A DNA stretch of 64,000 nucleotides from Zasmidium citrigriseum (Eukaryota; Ascomycota; Dothideomycetes; Mycosphaerellales; Mycosphaerellaceae). Numbering within the stretch: the first letter of the stretch is position 1; each line of letters starts with the position of its first letter. The position numbers and the translations under genes were made by a program. The stretch is taken from assembly GCA_002786025.1 (NCBI GenBank), contig NHNW01000020.1, positions 496,001 to 560,000 on the forward strand, given 5' to 3'. Of this stretch, positions 9,149-19,968 are shown in pieces. The notes beneath the pieces were generated by a model that did not search any database, was not told the origin of the DNA, and worked only from the letters and a program-made list of their open reading frames with translations.

Positions 9149-11332
9149 ATGCTACACGAAGTTCTCCTGGCCCTGTCTGGCCATCCTTCCCCTCTCTTCG
9201 CAGACCAGCCGTCCAGCCATGGAGGCACGCCAAGCGAAGACTTTCCGCTGCTATCACCATCCGAGAAAGCGCTGTTACGATCAATTGGCAGACTTTCGCA
9301 ACTTCATCGAAGACTCAAGCGGCATCTTCGAGATGTCTCATCGAAGCACAACTCCATTATCTGTCGGGCAGTCGCAACATCCATCTTGCAGACACATTTG
9401 GCTCGCTTTCAACAGAGAATCCTCGACGTGGAAAGCAAGATTCTGAAAAAGGACGTCAGTCTGGTTGGCGCCTACGAGATTGTTCCTCTGGCTTCTGTCG
9501 TAGGCGAATTTGATGACTGGCATCGTCGGATGGCGTGGTATTGGGAGGTTGCTTGCTTCATGTTTCCTCCAAAAGAGCGAAATCGCAACTCAATCATCTC
9601 AAACATCGAATGCACAAGTGCGCGCCTCATCGACAAGCTACGAGCTGAAACGCAGACTGGCTATCCCGAGATCGAAGAAGCCGCCACAGAACTTGCGAGA
9701 GTGGCAGAGACTGCTTGGCTTAGACAGCTCTCGTCTTGGGTCGTCTATGGAAAGCTGCCGTCTCTAAAAGGTCACGACTTCTTCATACACACTGAGAGCC
9801 GCGAGGAACATACATTCACAAAAGACAACGACCTCCTACCAGGTTTCGTCAGCCAGTCCACGGCATCGTCAATCCTCTTCATCGGCAAGTCGTTGAATCA
9901 AGCACAGAATCTGCTTCGAAGTAATCAGGACCTCATGGCCTTAGCAGAAAAGAAGGCAGATCTGGCGAGTTCTCATCTGCGCTTGCTCTCCTCGCTGTCT
10001 CTACCCATCATTCCATCGCAACTTTCCAGGACAGTAGCTGAGATGCGTTTATCGCTATCGCAAAACGTCCTCCAACATCTTCTTCCGATCAAAGTCATGC
10101 TGCGGAACCTGGCTTGCCTTCGGTCGTTTCTACTACTTGCACATGGAGAATTCGCTGCGGGTCTGATCACAGAGGCCGAATCCCGTATTCAAGCTCGACA
10201 GCAAAGCATGGGCTCACTATTACAGCAAGATCCGGCAAAAGCTCTTCAAGGTCTGAGCATCAAAGACGCCGAGCTCAACCAAAGCCTGCAGCAAGTCTGG
10301 CGATCTCTTGCGGCAGAAGACAAGGAAGAAGCCGACGAACTCCTAGAGCATGCACAGACTTGCATTTCTCTCGCTGCGCCGAAGGTGAATGCGTCTCGGC
10401 CTTCAACTTCTGATGGCCCTCGTGGATCTGCTCCGGAAATGACGAACACTGCTTTCAACGACTTGCTCTTCCCATCGCCCACGGAGTTGAGCATGACGGT
10501 TGCTTCACCACTCGACCTGTTCCTCTCCACCTACGATGTCTCCATCTACTCAAGGGTCAGCTCCTACCTCTTGGCTATCCGGCGAGGCCATCATAGGCTT
10601 AGTGAGCTCTGGCGCCGGACATCTGCGAGGCGAGACCATCCCGTCGACAACAATGCACCGAGGGAACGCAAGAACAAGCGCAACACTACCATGCGTAAAG
10701 TCTGGGCTACTTGCAGCGCCGCAATCTTCCTGTTGTCTGAGACGGCTGCGTTCTTTGAGGGCGAGATTGTGAAAGGATCTTGCGATCACTTCCAGCAATG
10801 GGTGGAATCGCCGGCACAAGCCTACGACCCGAACTTATCAGTTGATAGTGCTGCTGATGAAGCTGCGCCGTCAGCTCAACGAGATCCCGAGACCTTGGCT
10901 TCTGGACACCGCACATTCCTGGCTGCCTTGACTTACGCATTACTCTTGACAGACGCACCATACACGAAAGAACTCCGCTCTCTCCTTGGCAATGTCGACA
11001 GCCTAGTCGCCTTCTTCTCCCGCCTGCTCGACATCCAACAGAAGCTCGATCTAGAAGAGCAGACCGACGGCGAAAACGCACACACCGTGCAAGAAGAACA
11101 GCGGATCAGTCTCGAGCTCGACCGTGCGAGGAAGAAGGTGGACAGCGACTTGAAAGCAGTCGTTAATCGCTTGAGGCAATTGGATCACGAAAGGATTGGC
11201 TCGATGCGGTATCTGGATCTGAGACCTGGAGAAAAGGGGGACTTTGAAGTTTGGAAGGGTGGAGGTGTGGATCGGCTGTTGATGAAACTTGAGTTTGGGA
11301 GGATGGCGAGGGAGGCTTATGATATTGTTTGA
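9149..11332 (+). CDS. Gamma-tubulin complex component 4-like (Spc97/Spc98 family)
   Basis: 727 aa in one exon. The N-terminus MLHEVLLALSGHPSPLF is the characteristic start of GCP4/GCP-family grip-1 regions. DVSLVGAYEIVPLASVVGEFDDW is the conserved region after it, and SYLLAIRRGHHRLSELWR belongs to the C-terminal grip-2 region that contacts gamma-tubulin. Expected role: part of the gamma-tubulin ring complex at spindle pole bodies, where it nucleates microtubules. Length is in the range of GCP4 rather than the larger GCP5/6. A disordered, Ser-rich insert lies around residues 410-440. No truncation seen. Confidence 0.85.
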   Translation: MLHEVLLALSGHPSPLFADQPSSHGGTPSEDFPLLSPSEKALLRSIGRLSQLHRRLKRHLRDVSSKHNSIICRAVATSILQTHLARFQQRILDVESKILKKDVSLVGAYEIVPLASVVGEFDDWHRRMAWYWEVACFMFPPKERNRNSIISNIECTSARLIDKLRAETQTGYPEIEEAATELARVAETAWLRQLSSWVVYGKLPSLKGHDFFIHTESREEHTFTKDNDLLPGFVSQSTASSILFIGKSLNQAQNLLRSNQDLMALAEKKADLASSHLRLLSSLSLPIIPSQLSRTVAEMRLSLSQNVLQHLLPIKVMLRNLACLRSFLLLAHGEFAAGLITEAESRIQARQQSMGSLLQQDPAKALQGLSIKDAELNQSLQQVWRSLAAEDKEEADELLEHAQTCISLAAPKVNASRPSTSDGPRGSAPEMTNTAFNDLLFPSPTELSMTVASPLDLFLSTYDVSIYSRVSSYLLAIRRGHHRLSELWRRTSARRDHPVDNNAPRERKNKRNTTMRKVWATCSAAIFLLSETAAFFEGEIVKGSCDHFQQWVESPAQAYDPNLSVDSAADEAAPSAQRDPETLASGHRTFLAALTYALLLTDAPYTKELRSLLGNVDSLVAFFSRLLDIQQKLDLEEQTDGENAHTVQEEQRISLELDRARKKVDSDLKAVVNRLRQLDHERIGSMRYLDLRPGEKGDFEVWKGGGVDRLLMKLEFGRMAREAYDIV

Positions 11333-11394
11333 TGGATGACAGCTTAGCTGCTGGATGTATCGTCTTAAGGGTCGATTCCGTGTGCCAACCCTAC

Positions 11395-12278
11395 TCAGAG
11401 TCCTGCTTGCCGGGACAGAACCATCAATTTCTCTACAAATTGGTACTCTCCGTGGTCGCTCGGCCGTCGACGTCGTATGTCTTCGATAAAACCTACTGCA
11501 CTGCTGCTGTCATCCAGCTCAGCGGTAGGTGACCTGTCAGTCCCCTGAGCATTGGGCATGGCTCCCGCCTTCGAGGGGCAGCCACATCGCCAGGCATCCC
11601 CGTGGACAGAAATCCAGAACCAGTATAGGACCCAGCACGGCGAAGGCACGGCGTGCTCGTAGTCGAAGAAGTGAGTCACTCTTGGGCGGCAGTCTATCAT
11701 AAATGTCAGCAACAATCACCCACTCATCACTAGAACTTACGTTTAGCCTGCTCACTCGAAAGCCCAGCAAAGAACGTCTGCCACGGATCCGTAGTCACCA
11801 CACATTCGCCCCTGGCATTGCGAATGACTTTCGCCTGCGCCTGAACCGCCAGATCACTCATCCCATGCCTGCTAAGTTGCTCCCGAAACCGGAAGAGGTC
11901 ATCTTGCGCCTCCCGCGCCAAACGAACCAACCGTCTAACATCAAAATCATGCACAACGCCTTCTTGACCGAGGATATTTTTCACGTCTTCGGGAAGATCT
12001 ATAATCACCTTCTGAATATGCTTGCGCGAGCTCTGTGGAAGAGTCGTTATCCTCAGCGCAAAATGCTCCGGCGACCGGTTGGAGGTGAAGGTCGTTTCGG
12101 CGTAGTAAATGCTTGTGGCTTCGGAGTGGAGTTTTTTGTTGGTGCGGAGGAGGGGTGGGAGAGTGTGCGTGTGCGTGAGGGGGAGGGTGGTGTGCTGGAA
12201 GAGGTGGGTGTAGATGTTGTTGCGGAGTTCCGGGGGGATGGTTAGGAGGTGGGGTCTGGGTTCGGTGGGTGAGGACAT
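11395..12278 (-). CDS. LPAELR/CW-CxCP array member A
   Basis: Exons 12278-11741 and 11693-11395 (47-nt intron, GTAAGT...ATAG) give 278 aa. Exon 1 carries TIPPELRNNIYTHLF near residue 14, then NKKLHSEATSIYYAETTF, the segment DLFRFREQLSRHGMSDLA and PWQTFFAGLS. Exon 2 carries the array signature: HFFDYEHAVPSPCW, 15 residues, then CGCP. Exon 2 also has a longer tail (about 55 residues) than the other copies. The intron is phase 1, as in every intact member of the array. Function unknown; the invariant one His and three Cys suggest metal binding, which is inference. It is the last copy of the row of six. Confidence 0.75.
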
Positions 12279-12476
12279 GGTTGTTTGGTGGAGGGGAGGA
12301 GGCTGGGGAATGGGGTGGTTTTATGCTGTTGGTGTTGAGGAGGGAGGTGAGATAGGGAATGTGGGAGAACGGTATGGTATGATGGAAGATGGTTCTGGGG
12401 TGTGTTGACATGGTTTATAGGCGCTACATGACAGCCTTTCTGCTCAATGGCCGGTCTGGAACTCGTCTGACACAAG

Positions 12477-13237
12477 TTATCCTTCCTCGCCAACCTCAGC
12501 ATCCTGTTCGATTCTCGGACAACCGCATCTCCTATATCCATTGACGAAACCGCGCCAACACTGCGAAGGAACTCCATGATTGTACTCAAAGAAATCCAAC
12601 GACGGCCTGGTATAGTCCCCTGGATTGAGGTCAGTACACTTGACTCTCCTTCGCCTCGACATGTGTTCTGCTCACCCGTACGTCCTAATCTCGAGACTTG
12701 TGTGACGAAAGTCTTCCAAGGTTCTCCTGTCACCACCCTTGTTCCATAGTCGCCACGCCAGTCAGGAACACGACTCTCCGCCTGCGCTTTTGCAGCTAGC
12801 TCTCCAAGCCCGTGGGTCATCAAGGTTTCGCGGAACCGGAAGAGGTTTTCCTGTGCGTCGCACACAGTGAGCCTCAGGAAAGCATTCCAGTCTCCTGCAC
12901 AAGTCCACCCTTCACGCTCCGGCGCACCCAGAAGGACATGCTGTATCAGCGATCGGCATTCGTTGGCCAGGTTGATGAGCGTCATGGCGAATTCTTCAGG
13001 GTTGCGGTCGCGTGGACTGAACCTGAATGTGAAGTAGACGGTGATCTCGGTCCAGTAGATTGCACGAGCTTCCGTGTATGCTTGCCTACATGCAAGTAAG
13101 ATGCCTGGAGGACGTCGCCATTTGGTCGAAAAGTTGACTTCTGTTCCTTTGAAGACTAGCTCGTAGATGGTGTTGCGGAGCTCTGCGGGTAAAGAGAAGA
13201 GGCCCGCTTTGGGGGCATCAGAAGAATCGATCGTCAT
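12477..13237 (-). CDS. LPAELR/CW-CxCP array member B
   Basis: Exons 13237-12676 and 12619-12477 (56-nt intron beginning GTGAGC) give 234 aa. Exon 1 starts MTIDSSDAP and contains FSLPAELRNTIYELVF, GILLACRQAYTEARAIYWTE, NLFRFRETLMTHGLGELA and PWKTFVTQVS. Exon 2 reads DFFEYNHGVPSQCW, 9 residues, CGCP. A frame of 391 codons reads through the intron and upstream into non-coding sequence. It was rejected because only the spliced frame restores the motif shared by five relatives. Another donor 7 nt upstream has the same phase, so the junction may differ by two residues. Function unknown. Confidence 0.75.
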
Positions 13238-13574
13238 GAGAGTGGATTCTAGGAGGATGAATAGGTGCAGATGGGAGAAGAGGTCTTGAAATATAAAAGC
13301 CTGTCGGAACAGCAAACAGGGGTTTGGAGACAAGCTTATCCGTCGGAATAACCACGAAAAGGCCAGAACGACATGGTGCTGCGGATTGAAAGACATACGG
13401 GAAGGAATGCGAGACAAGGTGTGGTTTGTTGCTCATCTTCTTTGTTGTGCTTACATGCCGAAGAAAGACCACGCCTGCTGCTGGTGTGGCCCAAACTTGG
13501 TCGCTGTGCTCAATTGTTCATTAACGAACTGCCTTCACCTCATTAATGGCTTGCTCCTCCGACGAAACCCTCCT

Positions 13575-14412
13575 CTACTGGTGGACCAGGCTCTCCTCAA
13601 CAACCAGTGATTCGTTCTCTACGTCTTCACTGATCGCAGGACAGTCGCACTTCTGCACTCGGTCATGGTGAAACCAATGGCGAATCCCACACCACGGTTC
13701 CCAACATCGCGAAGGATCGTTGTGCTCGTGCTTGAAAAAGTCATCGATATGCGGATCATACGCTACCGGTCCAATATTAGTCTGGAAACCTTCGCTTTAG
13801 CTACTGGAAGTACTCACTTGCACGACCCAACCTCGAGGCTTCCGCGGCGTAGGCCCTCCACGGATCATGTGTCGAGACCTCAACACGGTCATGCATCTGA
13901 CGGGTGTTACGGATGGGTATGTAGACGGTCCCTTGCGCCTTAGTCGCTAGATCATGCATGCCGCGGGATTTCAACACCGAACGGAAGAGAAAGAGGCTGT
14001 ACTGTGCGTCGTGTGCAATTCGTTTCAGGTGATCATCGTAGCCGTCGTGCTCGAGACATTCATAAATAGATGCTCTGATGCTACGAGGAGGTCCAAGGAC
14101 GATCTTCGCGATGTGAGCGCAGCGATCTCGGGGAAGTTTGAAAAGTTGGTTGGCAAAGTGTTCTCTTGTTCTGGGTTCAGAGATGATGTTGTCTTGGAAG
14201 TCTTCGAAGAGAAAGGTGACCTCGGCATAGTAGATATTGCGAGTCTCTGCATAAGTTCGCTTGCAGGCTAGTAAGAGACCTGGAGCAGGGCGACGGGTGT
14301 AGGCAAGCTCGTCCACGATGTCTCGGAAGGCAAGTTCGTAGATCGAGTTGCGTAGCTCGGCTGGCAAGGAGAACAGACCCGGTTCTGTCGAGTCAGATGG
14401 ATCAGTCGCCAT
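13575..14412 (-). CDS. LPAELR/CW-CxCP array member C
   Basis: Exons 14412-13818 and 13762-13575 (55-nt intron GTGAGT...GTAG) give 260 aa. Exon 1 has FSLPAELRNSIYELAF, GLLLACKRTYAETRNIYYAEVTF, LFLFRSVLKSRGMHDLATKAQ and PWRAYAAEAS. Exon 2 has DDFFKHEHNDPSRCW, 17 residues rich in Trp and His, then CDCP, followed by an acidic tail. Intron phase 1. Members B and C are the most alike in the array (SLPAELRN[TS]IYEL), which suggests one of the more recent duplications. Function unknown. Confidence 0.75.
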
Positions 14413-14756
14413 TAGAAGCAGCTTTGGTGAGTGCTGACTGATGGCTCAAGAAGAAAGGAAATGTCAGATGGCTAAAGTACCTACGACGTGGCAAAGAATG
14501 AAGCCAGAAGTTGAAGACAATCTCATCGATAGTATAGCTACGAAAGCGCTAGAATCATGCTGCACTTGCAGGTGAAAGACATGTAAGTAATGATTGCGTC
14601 TCCGTACGGCGGCATCCATGATTGGTGACAACCAACCGGATGCTCAATGCGCCCTTTCTTCAAAGTCGATGCAATACAAGCAGCCACAACGTTCTCCTTC
14701 GATCATTTGATCTTCCGTACGTGAAAGAACCGCAGCCCAAAGCAAGAGCGTGTGCC

Positions 14757-15508
14757 TCAGTTCTTTCCTGGCTTCTTCGGACAGTGACACTTGCCATGCT
14801 TCTCATAGCCGCGGTGCCACCAATCCAACCAGCACTGCGAGATTCTGGTAGGGCTGTGCTGGCGGTCAAAGAACTCGCACATCCATGGGTGAAAATCTGG
14901 AAGGAAACGTCAGCGCAAATCGTCAAGCATTTGATGTTCAGTGACTTACCTTTGAGGCCCTCCTTCTTGAATTCGACACAGCACGCCAGCCAGGGCTCCC
15001 GAGAGCGAACGACTCGACCTGGGGCATTGACCACCACACTCGCTTTTACCTTCGAGATGAGGTCAGACGCACCACGAGCTGTCAAGCACTCATGGAAACG
15101 GAACACATTCAGCTGCTTGAGAAGCGCCGCCCGGTTCAGATAATTTGACGTAGAAGGGCTTGTGTTCGGGGCGGCAACGACACCGTGGGCGGCAACCACA
15201 CTGTAAGCGACGATTGCGTCGTCGCTGCCATGATCCAAGACGATGTTCTCGATGAGGGCGCGGTTCTTGATGGAGATCTTGCTGAGGCGGTCGGCGAAGA
15301 CGGTGACGTAGCCTTTGCTGATGAAGGTAGTCGAGGAGTAGTAGATGCCGTGCGACTCGGCATGGACTTTCTTGCTGGTGAGGAGGAGGCCGGGGGTTGT
15401 ATTTCGAGGTGTGTTGCAGTCGACGATGTTGTCGTGGAAGACGAGTTCGTAGATGCGGTTGCGAAGTTCGGCGGGGAGCGCCATCAGCCTCGAGTCGGTG
15501 TCGGCCAT
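14757..15508 (-). CDS. LPAELR/CW-CxCP array member D
   Basis: Exons 15508-14950 and 14896-14757 (53-nt intron GTAAGT...CCAG) give 232 aa from the ATG of MADTDSRLM. Exon 1: ALPAELRNRIYELVF, GLLLTSKKVHAESHGIYYSSTTF, VFRFHECLTARGASDLI, PWLACCVEFK. Exon 2: CEFFDRQHSPTRISQCW, 13 residues, CHCP. Two extra residues lie between the His and the CW pair compared with the other copies. The unspliced frame runs on for another 90 codons in a different phase and loses the motif. The last residues are KKPGKN. Function unknown. Confidence 0.75.
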
Positions 15509-15930
15509 AGTGCAGTGAGGATGTGCGGCGAACTTGGTGGAAGGAGGAGGATGGAGGGAATAGAAGGGTAGAAATAGATAGTGCGAGGGGTGCAAGCAAG
15601 TGACGGGAATTCGACAGCGTCATGGGCACGGCCGCGACCTAGAGCGACGCTATGTCCGTTTTGGGAAGGTGTGGCGACTTGCATGTGACACAGTGCAAAT
15701 TGGATCATAGCTACGTCGAGGCCATTCAAATGGCTCATTCTGCCCATAACATCCTGATCAGAGCGTATATTATCGTATGTCGCGATGCCTACTCCCCTGT
15801 GTTGGCGACTTTGCCATCAGTTGTCCATTTAACAATCACCCTCGAACTCTCCTCGTGGGAGGAAGGCGAACGAGGTCATGGTCATTGGAGTAGCTCAGTC
15901 ATCCGCCCCATAGTCTTCTTCCGTAAGGAA

Positions 15931-16681
15931 TTACAGCTCCGTTTGTCTATCCTCGTGCTTAGGGCACCCACAGCGCTGTCCGTGGACTCCGGCCGCCCCC
16001 CAGTTACCCCAACAGTTCATGGGCATAGCATGATCGAACTTGAAGAAATCGGACAAATGCTCGAACTCCCCAGAAACTCCTGTTTCACGTGTTAGTGAAA
16101 GGTCATGCAGTAACAAAGATGGGGTGTTACTTGCCTCGAGGCAGCAACGGCGCCCAATCAGCCCAGAAAGTCTTCCAAGGCGTTGATGACCACAGCTTCT
16201 CCTTCTTGTGGGGCCGCACGGTGACAGACTTGGCCCTCGAAGCTAGCTCGTACAACCCGTGACTCTCCAATGCATGACGGAGGCGCATCAAGAGATATTG
16301 CCGGTAACGGGCATCGCAGCATAAGTGAACGCTTCTGCGGATGATCTCCTCAGCCGTGTCGGTGTCGCCGACGTGAAGACTCATTACATCTCCACGGACA
16401 TCGATGACAATGTTCTTCGTGAGAGTCTGCAGCTCGGGTGAAAGCTTATTCAGTCGTGCCGCAAACTTCTCCGCCCCATAGTTGCGGGTGAAAGTCGCCT
16501 CGGCGTAGTAGACCGTGATAGCCTCGTTGTGTATTTGCTTGTTGGCGAGAAGTAGACCTGGCATTTGAGGAGAGGCGAAGTCGACTTCGAGATCGGAGAA
16601 TGCTGCTTCGTAGATATTATTGCGAAGTTCGGCGGGCAGGTCGAGGATTCGAAACGGCATGGTGAGGGTGTGTTCGTCCAC
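15931..16681 (-). CDS. LPAELR/CW-CxCP array member E, GC-AG intron
   Basis: Exons 16681-16135 and 16079-15931 give 231 aa. The 55-nt intron starts GCAAGT after CGAG and ends ACAG, with CACTAAC as branch site; no GT donor restores the frame. Exon 1: LDLPAELRNNIYEAAF, GLLLANKQIHNEAITVYYAEATF, and PWKTFWADWA at the end. Exon 2: DFFKFDHAMPMNCW, 12 residues, CGCP. AG|GCAAGT is the known optimal context for rare GC-AG introns. The intron position and phase (1) equal those of its GT-AG paralogs, so the donor T was probably mutated to C after duplication. Function unknown. Confidence 0.75.
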
Positions 16682-16949
16682 TGGCTTGTGGGTGAGAGTC
16701 TCTGGGTGGTGCGTTGCTGCAGCGTAGCAAGAATGGGGCGGATTGCGATGTCTTGTCGAGCGACGCTTTTGAATGACATGAGCAAACAGCGATCGAACAG
16801 AGAAGGTGCGGGAAATTCCGAGGCGGTGGCAGCTCGGTTCGGGTGACTGTAGGATGACGTGCTTTCACATGAATCCGGTTGAATGAATGTGGAAGTGCGC
16901 TTTCGCGAGCTACTGAAAAGTTGTGGCAGCGACTTGCAAAGGGGCGGGC

Positions 16950-17168
16950 AAGAGTGAATAGGTAGGTAAAAGTGACGAAGAGAGATTGCCTATCGTAGAC
17001 GCTGAGAGCTTCGACGTGGCTCAATTTACACGCTGGGAGTATGCCCACCGCACGAGGCTTCCTGCGACGGTTGAAGTCGACTAAGTCATCGATGAAGATG
17101 AAGTCTTAGACTCTCTCACGAAGCTCTGCGGGCAATGCGAACGAGTGGAAGCGAGTCTGAGCAGACAT
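16950..17168 (-). pseudogene. Decayed LPAELR array member
   Basis: Reading from an ATG at 17168, MSAQTRFHSFALPAELRERV is followed by a TAA stop. The same frame then continues as DFIFIDDLVDFN and VGILPACKLSHVEALSVYD, the normal order of family segments (compare GILLACRQAYTEARAIYW in member B). After about 16950 the similarity fades and sequence belongs to the promoter of member E. No second exon with the Cys motif was found. The copy is in the same orientation as the array and between members E and F, so it is a relic of the same duplication series. Confidence 0.75.
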
Positions 17169-17361
17169 TTCGCTCGCCGGAAAGACTAGCAGGAAAGAAA
17201 GAGTCAATATGGCAATAGTCATTCCAATGATATGAAACGCCGCGAGGACCTAGGGGAAACGGCCGCATGCACCGAAACTTGACACAAGTGAATTTCTGAC
17301 TTCTGTTTACTTCCAGTTACTTCTAGCTACTTCTAATCCAATGCTCCTGAGACAGTAATCC

Positions 17362-17876
17362 CTACCTCCCAAGTCAGGCTCGCTGGCGTGTGTGCGGGCA
17401 AGCAGCTTCCGCGCCAGCGGGCCTGAAGACAAGTGTCGCAAAGAACACGAACAACATATATCCTCGGATCGATTTAAAACCTAACATCCTAATAGAAAAT
17501 CGTCTAAGAGTGCGAATGTACTCTTTAGAATTTCGATGCGACAAGTACTTATCGCAATACTCGGTAAAATGTAGATAGTGTTTTACCCTTTAACCTCTTA
17601 GACCGAATAGATCTCCCTAGGTTACTCGATAAAGTTTTAGAGAACTCGGTTTATACGTACTTACGGTAGGAATCTACGTCTCCACCGTGCCCGATTTTCG
17701 ATTTTCGATGTCGTTGTCGAGATATTTTAGAAAATACTACTTTGCCAAGACGTAGATAGTGTTGCGGGCTTAAAATCCGCGACCTTTGTCCTCAGGCGCT
17801 CCGCTAAAGCTTCGCCCCTAACCAAATATTGATGAAGCTTTGATTAAGCGGACCATGCGCCTGACTTGGGAGGTAG
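17362..17876. mobile_element. hAT-like MITE, 515 bp with 8-bp target-site duplication
   Basis: The ends are perfect 18-bp inverted repeats: CTACCTCCCAAGTCAGGC at 17362-17379 and its complement at 17859-17876. They are flanked by the direct 8-mer AGTAATCC at 17354-17361 and 17877-17884. An 8-bp duplication is typical of hAT transposases. The interior is AT-rich without a long frame, so the element is non-autonomous. It sits between the array pseudogene and member F. A hairpin-forming GC-rich piece lies just inside the left end (about 17380-17415). Confidence 0.85.
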
Positions 17877-18026
17877 AGTAATCCACGGCCGCATACCAGT
17901 GAGACCTTTGTTTTGGTCAGAGCAGATGCCGAGTTGAATGCCACATCGAGTCTTATTGCAGCCATTCTAGACCTTAAATCACCTTCTGGATGCTTCGCGT
18001 TCGCCCTTGTTCGACAAGATTCCTCC

Positions 18027-18732
18027 TCAAGTTGTATTTGCAGGACAGCCACAATGATGTTGATCAAGTCGCCATTCTCGACTCCAGCATTTGAGGGGGT
18101 TGAGATGCTGATATTCGAAGAACCGAATGAGATTATCGTTCACTCTCACGACAGAGACATCCAACGTGCCTATGTCGTGTGTCAGCCTTGTACAAGACTA
18201 CAAGTACATCCTTTTCTCTGAACTTACCCTCTTTGGCCGCTGCGGTGCATCTCGCTGCAAAAGACCGGAAAGGATCGTCGCTCCAACATGTCTGAGAACT
18301 CTGCAGATCCCCGAATGGGAAACTAACGCTGACTTGGATTGCACCGGGATTCTCGAACTTCTTGGATCCCTCGGCCAGGATACGGCCTTGCAGACTGAAG
18401 AGTTCTCGTTGCGCGTAGAATGGCTTGGAGTAATGAGGTGCCTGTGCGGCCACGAGATCCACTCGAACTTTTCTAATCAGGCTTTTGGACTCGGACGGCT
18501 GCCTTCTCAATCGCCTCATGACACGTGTAGGGCTAGAGCCCATAAATGTCGACAGACTCCAGAAGACGGTGCAAGCTTCGGCATGTACTTGCTTGCAGGT
18601 CAGTAGAAGACCCGGCGTGCAATATTCGCGATCGTCCCAGTCCACCACCTCGTCCTCGAATACCATGTCGTAGATCCGATTGCGCAGCTCGGGCGCAAGG
18701 GCAAGGAGCCTCGACTCGACGTCGTCTGCCAT
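18027..18732 (-). CDS. LPAELR/CW-CxCP array member F
   Basis: Exons 18732-18228 and 18169-18027 (58-nt intron GTAAGT...ATAG, CTGAC branch) give 215 aa. The start MADDVESRLLALAPELRNRIYDM contains the block with an inserted Ala. GLLLTCKQVHAEACTVFW follows and PFRSFAARC precedes the intron. Exon 2 carries IRFFEYQHLNPLKCW, 10 residues, CGCP, and ends ANTT. Intron phase 1 as in the other five copies. It is the most diverged member in the middle region and is separated from the others by the MITE. Function unknown. Confidence 0.75.
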
Positions 18733-19968
18733 GCTGTGATGAGAGTGTGCAGGGCGATGTCGCAATCCGGTGGTGTTGTGCGATGCAAGAAAGAGAGGGC
18801 GGAAGGAAGAAGCAGGGCTTTAAATAGCCGCCACCGAATTGGGCTAGCGCGGCTAAGTTTGAAAATTGAAATTCACATGTGACGTGCCAAGCAGTGACTC
18901 AGTTGAGTGGCCCAGGCGCTTCATCCTTTCTCTCAGTAGGCAAAAAGATACGACTGGCACTTCCTCACTAAGCGCCGCACAAACCGCAGGGCTCAAAGTC
19001 GTCGAATAGCGTTCTGTCAGTCTTGAACTCTAGATACTAGCGCCTGCTAGGTCAAGAACGGCTAGTAAACCACTTACTCACAGGTGAAGCCAGTCAAGAT
19101 AACCTCGAGCATCGGCAAGCTAGTGCATTGCGTCTCACGATTCAATCATCAAAACACTCGAACAGCGATCAACATTTCTCTCGAGAGGATCATTGTTGCC
19201 CAGTATAGTTCATAATACGATGGCATCTCCGCTACAGTCTGGAAAACTTGCGACATACTCTTTTCAAGCGCCAATTCGTCTGTCCCCACGATGCACAAGA
19301 ATTCGTGTCCTCGCGGCAACTCCGTACCACATTCGAACATCATGGTACGAAAACATACCCTTCGCTCGGACACACATCTAGCCAGCTTATGCACAGTCTA
19401 TTCTGAATCTGGCAATTGGGACGAGCAAAGTAAACAGCATCTGTATCTAACCCAAGACGGCCACCTATCCGAAGGACTCACCAAAGAAGTGGAAGCATCA
19501 CCATCACCACAAAAAGCCACGGCATCTTAAGATCGAGATTGGCTCTGGCTTGAGACTGAACCGGGTGTCTGCTCGAGCAATGATGGGTCGCTCGTTCAGC
19601 AACCGAATTTCTCGTCTTGAACACAGCATCTCCTTGTCGCTTCCACGATAACAGAACCCAGAAATTACGACAGCTGACAGGAAACTTCGAATCTCGTCCT
19701 TGACTTCCAGATCCGTGCAAGATCTTCATGCCAGTGAGTAAGCATCTTATTGCATCGTCTGAGGCAAGCTTACTGCTAGCCCTACAGCCTCCGAAAATTA
19801 GGGTCGCTACCGGAGCGTAAACGCAAGAAGGATTGCAGTGGGGACGAGAGGGCTGACCAACTTCGTTCAATGCTCCTGCGACATTATATTACCCTACGAC
19901 GTCTTCGTCATATATCTCAATGTCCCCTCTAACGACATATTGGACAACTTTGGACAGCAATTGCAACC
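18733..19968. other. Intergenic region, about 1.2 kb
   Basis: No gene recognised. A minus-strand frame at 19870-19478 (130 codons) ends in a hydrophobic stretch but has no family resemblance and no supporting splice pattern. The region should include the promoters of member F and of the gene at 19969. Confidence 0.45.

Noticed and set aside
12242..13417. 391-codon minus-strand frame as one unspliced protein
   Set aside because: The frame reads through the intron of array member B and into its 5' leader. Only the spliced version restores the CW...CxCP exon found in five paralogs.
17760..17832. tRNA-Leu-like sequence on the minus strand (TTTTAAG loop with GC-rich stem)
   Set aside because: No proper T-arm consensus or acceptor stem could be drawn, and it lies inside the hAT-like MITE.
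19478..19870. 130-codon minus-strand frame with hydrophobic C-terminus
   Set aside because: Isolated frame with no family resemblance; the hydrophobic end alone is not evidence of a gene.
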